DNA of 44,923 nt from an uncultured Prevotella sp. (GTDB lineage Bacteria; Bacteroidota; Bacteroidia; Bacteroidales; Bacteroidaceae), in the NCBI GenBank assembly GCA_947165435.1, contig CAMVAI010000019.1, forward strand, positions 1-44,923, written 5' to 3'. The notes under the pieces were generated by a model that did not search any database, was not told the origin of the DNA, and worked only from the letters and a program-made list of their open reading frames with translations. Positions 43,320 to 44,923 of this stretch are shown piece after piece. Positions within the stretch are counted from its first letter, which is position 1; each line of letters opens with the position of its first letter. The translations under genes and the position numbers were made by a program.

Positions 43320-44372
43320 TTACAGGCGGATTTCATCCGCCCCTCCCCTCATCACCATCATGCGCCCCATTTCGTTCAGCGCCACAAACCGATACCGCTG
43401 CGACGCTACAGGCACCCCCGCATATCTCCACCCTTTCTGCTCGGCCTTCCGGCGTAGCGCTTCTTCTGTAGCCGTTCGCACCCTGCTATTGCAAAAGGCA
43501 TGCTCGTCGGGCTCTAACAACAGCAGCGCCCCCTTCGCACAGGCTTCAAAATAAACACCCCCAGGCTTGTAAAACCGCTCATGCGGAGAGCCTTCTTTCG
43601 GAAAGCCGTCATTCAGCAACACCACCAGCGGAAAGCCTTGCTCCCTCACGGCCCGGGCAATAGTCTGCTCTCCCTTGCTGATGGCTGCGGTATAGGTAAT
43701 AGCCCCGTTGTGTGCCGCCGCTATCACTTCTTTCAGCCGTTCCCCTATCTGTTCTTGAGAGGCATCGCGCGACATCTCGACGAGCTGCCGGTCGGGCCAT
43801 TCCAACAAGAAGTGGTTGCCCAACGACGTAAACAACAGCCCGCAGACTCCCGTCTGCCGGTGCAAGCGAAACAGATCCGGGTGCTGCCTGCGTTGCCACG
43901 CCCGTTCTGCGTTAGCCTTCACATATTCTATCATCGCATGCAGCTGCCCCTTATGTGTCAGCACCCGGTAAAACGGCGGACCGTCATATATGTTGTCCAT
44001 GAAGCCTATCTTCCGCGCTTCTGCCTTACAGCCTTGCATATATCCTCGCAGCACCTCCTTGATGCTTCGCGTCATCGTCTGTTGCACCTGAAGCACGATG
44101 TGGTGATGGTCGGGCATCACCTTGTCGGCCAGTATCTTTATCTCAGGGCACGTCTCCCGCATCTTCCGCTGCTGATTGACGACAGCCCATCCTATCTCCG
44201 TCTTCTCAACGACAGCCTCTCTTCCGTTATGTGCCAACGAGCCAAACAGCGGCTGCCTGTCCTTTGCCACCATCGTGACATGCACGATGCAAGGCTTCCG
44301 CCATGTGCCGGGTTGTAGCCATGTGAATGTCTCACGCTGAGGAGGCGTTGTGCCGTTATTGTCCATTGTCAT
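43320..44372 (-). CDS. REP-associated tyrosine transposase (RAYT, HUH Y1 family) with an extra C-terminal domain
   Basis: The 350-residue protein has a Y1 transposase core: VHVTMVAKDRQPLFG, the metal-binding HUH motif as MPDHHHIVL (His89, His91; the middle residue is His rather than hydrophobic), and the catalytic tyrosine in MIEYVKANAERAW (Tyr150), the RAYT version of YIxxNPxRA. Residues about 165-350 form an added domain with AISKGEQTIARAVREQGFPL and FEACAKGALLLLEP, which looks Rossmann-like, perhaps of the DprA/SLOG type. The last codons (GADEIRL and stop) are read through a REP-like hairpin at 43325-43341. RAYTs act on such hairpins in single-stranded DNA. Confidence 0.85.
   Translation of the reverse strand: MTMDNNGTTPPQRETFTWLQPGTWRKPCIVHVTMVAKDRQPLFGSLAHNGREAVVEKTEIGWAVVNQQRKMRETCPEIKILADKVMPDHHHIVLQVQQTMTRSIKEVLRGYMQGCKAEARKIGFMDNIYDGPPFYRVLTHKGQLHAMIEYVKANAERAWQRRQHPDLFRLHRQTGVCGLLFTSLGNHFLLEWPDRQLVEMSRDASQEQIGERLKEVIAAAHNGAITYTAAISKGEQTIARAVREQGFPLVVLLNDGFPKEGSPHERFYKPGGVYFEACAKGALLLLEPDEHAFCNSRVRTATEEALRRKAEQKGWRYAGVPVASQRYRFVALNEMGRMMVMRGGADEIRL
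43325..43341. repeat. REP-like hairpin at the transposase 3' end
   Basis: GGCGGAT-TTC-ATCCGCC is a 7-bp stem with a 3-nt loop, followed by CCTCCCCTC. On the minus strand the core reads ATGAAAT. It overlaps the stop and last codons of the transposase. Confidence 0.8.
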
Positions 44373-44394
44373 CGCTGGTGTTTGTCATTGGTGT

Positions 44395-44459
44395 GCGCCG
44401 CTGCTGTTTGGCGCCGTTGTTCATTGTTGCTGTGCGCTGCTGCTGTTTGGCGCCGTTGT
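44395..44459. repeat. direct repeats in the transposase leader
   Basis: GCTGCTGTTTGGCGCCGTTG occurs twice (about 44399-44418 and 44439-44458) with a similar GTTCATTGTTGCTG spacer; degenerate copies reach into the transposase N-terminal codons. Confidence 0.7.
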
Positions 44460-44476
44460 GGGGAATGAAATTCCCC
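44460..44476. repeat. REP-like hairpin with a different stem, in the transposase leader
   Basis: GGGGAAT-GAA-ATTCCCC has the same 17-nt architecture and ATGAAAT core as the hairpin at 43325-43341 but a different, fully paired stem, and the opposite orientation. Confidence 0.75.
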
Positions 44477-44512
44477 ATTAACAGACGGGACAGCTTTGTT
44501 GCTCAGCGGCTG

Positions 44513-44520
44513 CAAAGGTA
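44513..44520 (-). promoter_or_regulatory. -7 box of the transposase
   Basis: The minus strand reads TACCTTTG, about 140 nt upstream of the transposase start. The leader would contain the hairpin at 44460-44476. Confidence 0.5.
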
Positions 44521-44689
44521 ATCATTCTTTTGCAAACAACGCCCAATATTGCGAAAAAAGTTTGCATTTCTCCTCTGTATCCCTTCCGTCCTTATTATCC
44601 GTTTCGTTCGTCCTTATCTGTTTCCTTTCCTTCCGTCCTTATTCCATATCCCTTTCGTTCGTTATCGCCCCCTGTTCCGTTCTTTAAAA

Positions 44690-44704
44690 GCGGATTTCAT
44701 CCGC
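44690..44704. repeat. REP-like hairpin at the right of the transposase
   Basis: GCGGAT-TTC-ATCCGC repeats the hairpin of 43325-43341, in the same orientation and with the same CCCTC-type continuation. The rest of 44521-44923 is pyrimidine-rich low-complexity DNA (two copies of CCTTCCGTCCTTAT) with no gene that I can support. Confidence 0.75.
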
Positions 44705-44923
44705 CCTCACCGCTCCTCGCCCCTCTCCCCTCGTCGCCGCCCCCTTACCACCGGCGACCGCTGCCTGACGGGGGCGTCCCCACTCGTCTTCCACGGCCGT
44801 TCTGCCGTGCAAAGACAACGGCGCGTTATCTGTTGTTGGTTGTCACTCGGAGGCTTGCGCGAAAAAAGTTTGGTTCTGCGTCAATTTAGGTGGTAATTCC
44901 AGTCCCATTTCATGCCGGCATAT

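Noticed and set aside
44530..44896. Overlapping frames of about 115 codons at the right edge
   Set aside because: They consist of pyrimidine-rich low-complexity sequence (Pro/Ser/Leu/Phe runs) with no start signal or domain.

Overview
The window reads as a chromosomal segment of a fairly GC-rich member of the Bacteroidetes, most likely Prevotellaceae. The signs are promoter -7 boxes of the form TAnnTTTG upstream of many genes (often with a TTG/TTTG -33 box about 20 nt further up), start codons mostly without strong Shine-Dalgarno sites, and families typical of the phylum: a DUF4369 lipoprotein, a DUF4450 protein, a stand-alone MetH activation domain, AsnA, and an argR-GNAT-argG-argC cluster. 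No species can be named from the sequence alone.

Layout. 1-514: intergenic DNA with a 21-nt tandem repeat, a bidirectional terminator and a 23-bp inverted repeat. 515-5268: a tight five-gene leftward operon (lipoprotein, pyrC, MetH activation domain, phosphoesterase, plsC). 5362-6095: a small membrane protein and FtsB/DivIC. 6346-9224: dnaX converging on asnA. 9442-9729: a minisatellite and tRNA-Arg(CCG). 9730-17762: an AT-rich accessory island, apparently inserted downstream of the tRNA, with a RhuM protein carrying a DinD/Bro-N-like head, a small Bro-N fragment, a type III restriction-modification pair (res, mod), dinD and an XRE regulator. 18143-25115: a housekeeping run of topA, aroK, speA and a SpoIIE-type phosphatase. 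25265-29242: the arginine cluster, invaded by GC-rich palindromes and a DUF559 nuclease cassette. 29390-31150: a HAD hydrolase followed by a regulatory stretch with a strong candidate small RNA. 31154-33216: groES-groEL. 33752-42947: a DUF4450 exported protein, an AmgK-like kinase fused to a RapZ C-terminal domain, a MurU-like nucleotidyltransferase, guaA and a helix-hairpin-helix outer-membrane protein. 42987-44923: a SNF2 helicase remnant and a RAYT-type HUH transposase bracketed by small hairpins.

The most interesting material is a set of palindromic and mobile repeat systems. In the arg operon a DUF559 nuclease gene sits beside two tandem 77-bp units that look like copies of it from which exactly 350 bp has been lost, as a MITE relates to its parent element. 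Related palindromes are inserted in frame inside ArgC and GuaA, supply the only in-frame ATG starts of ArgC and the DUF559 protein, and supply the ribosome-binding site of groEL. A second, separate system is a RAYT transposase whose last codons run through its own REP-like hairpin, with hairpins of the same ATGAAAT core but different, base-paired stems on its other side. Other notable items are a leftward candidate small RNA with two covarying hairpins, a second candidate small RNA between groEL and the DUF4450 gene, a sigma54-like groESL promoter, and an amino-sugar kinase/RapZ fusion next to a MurU-like gene.
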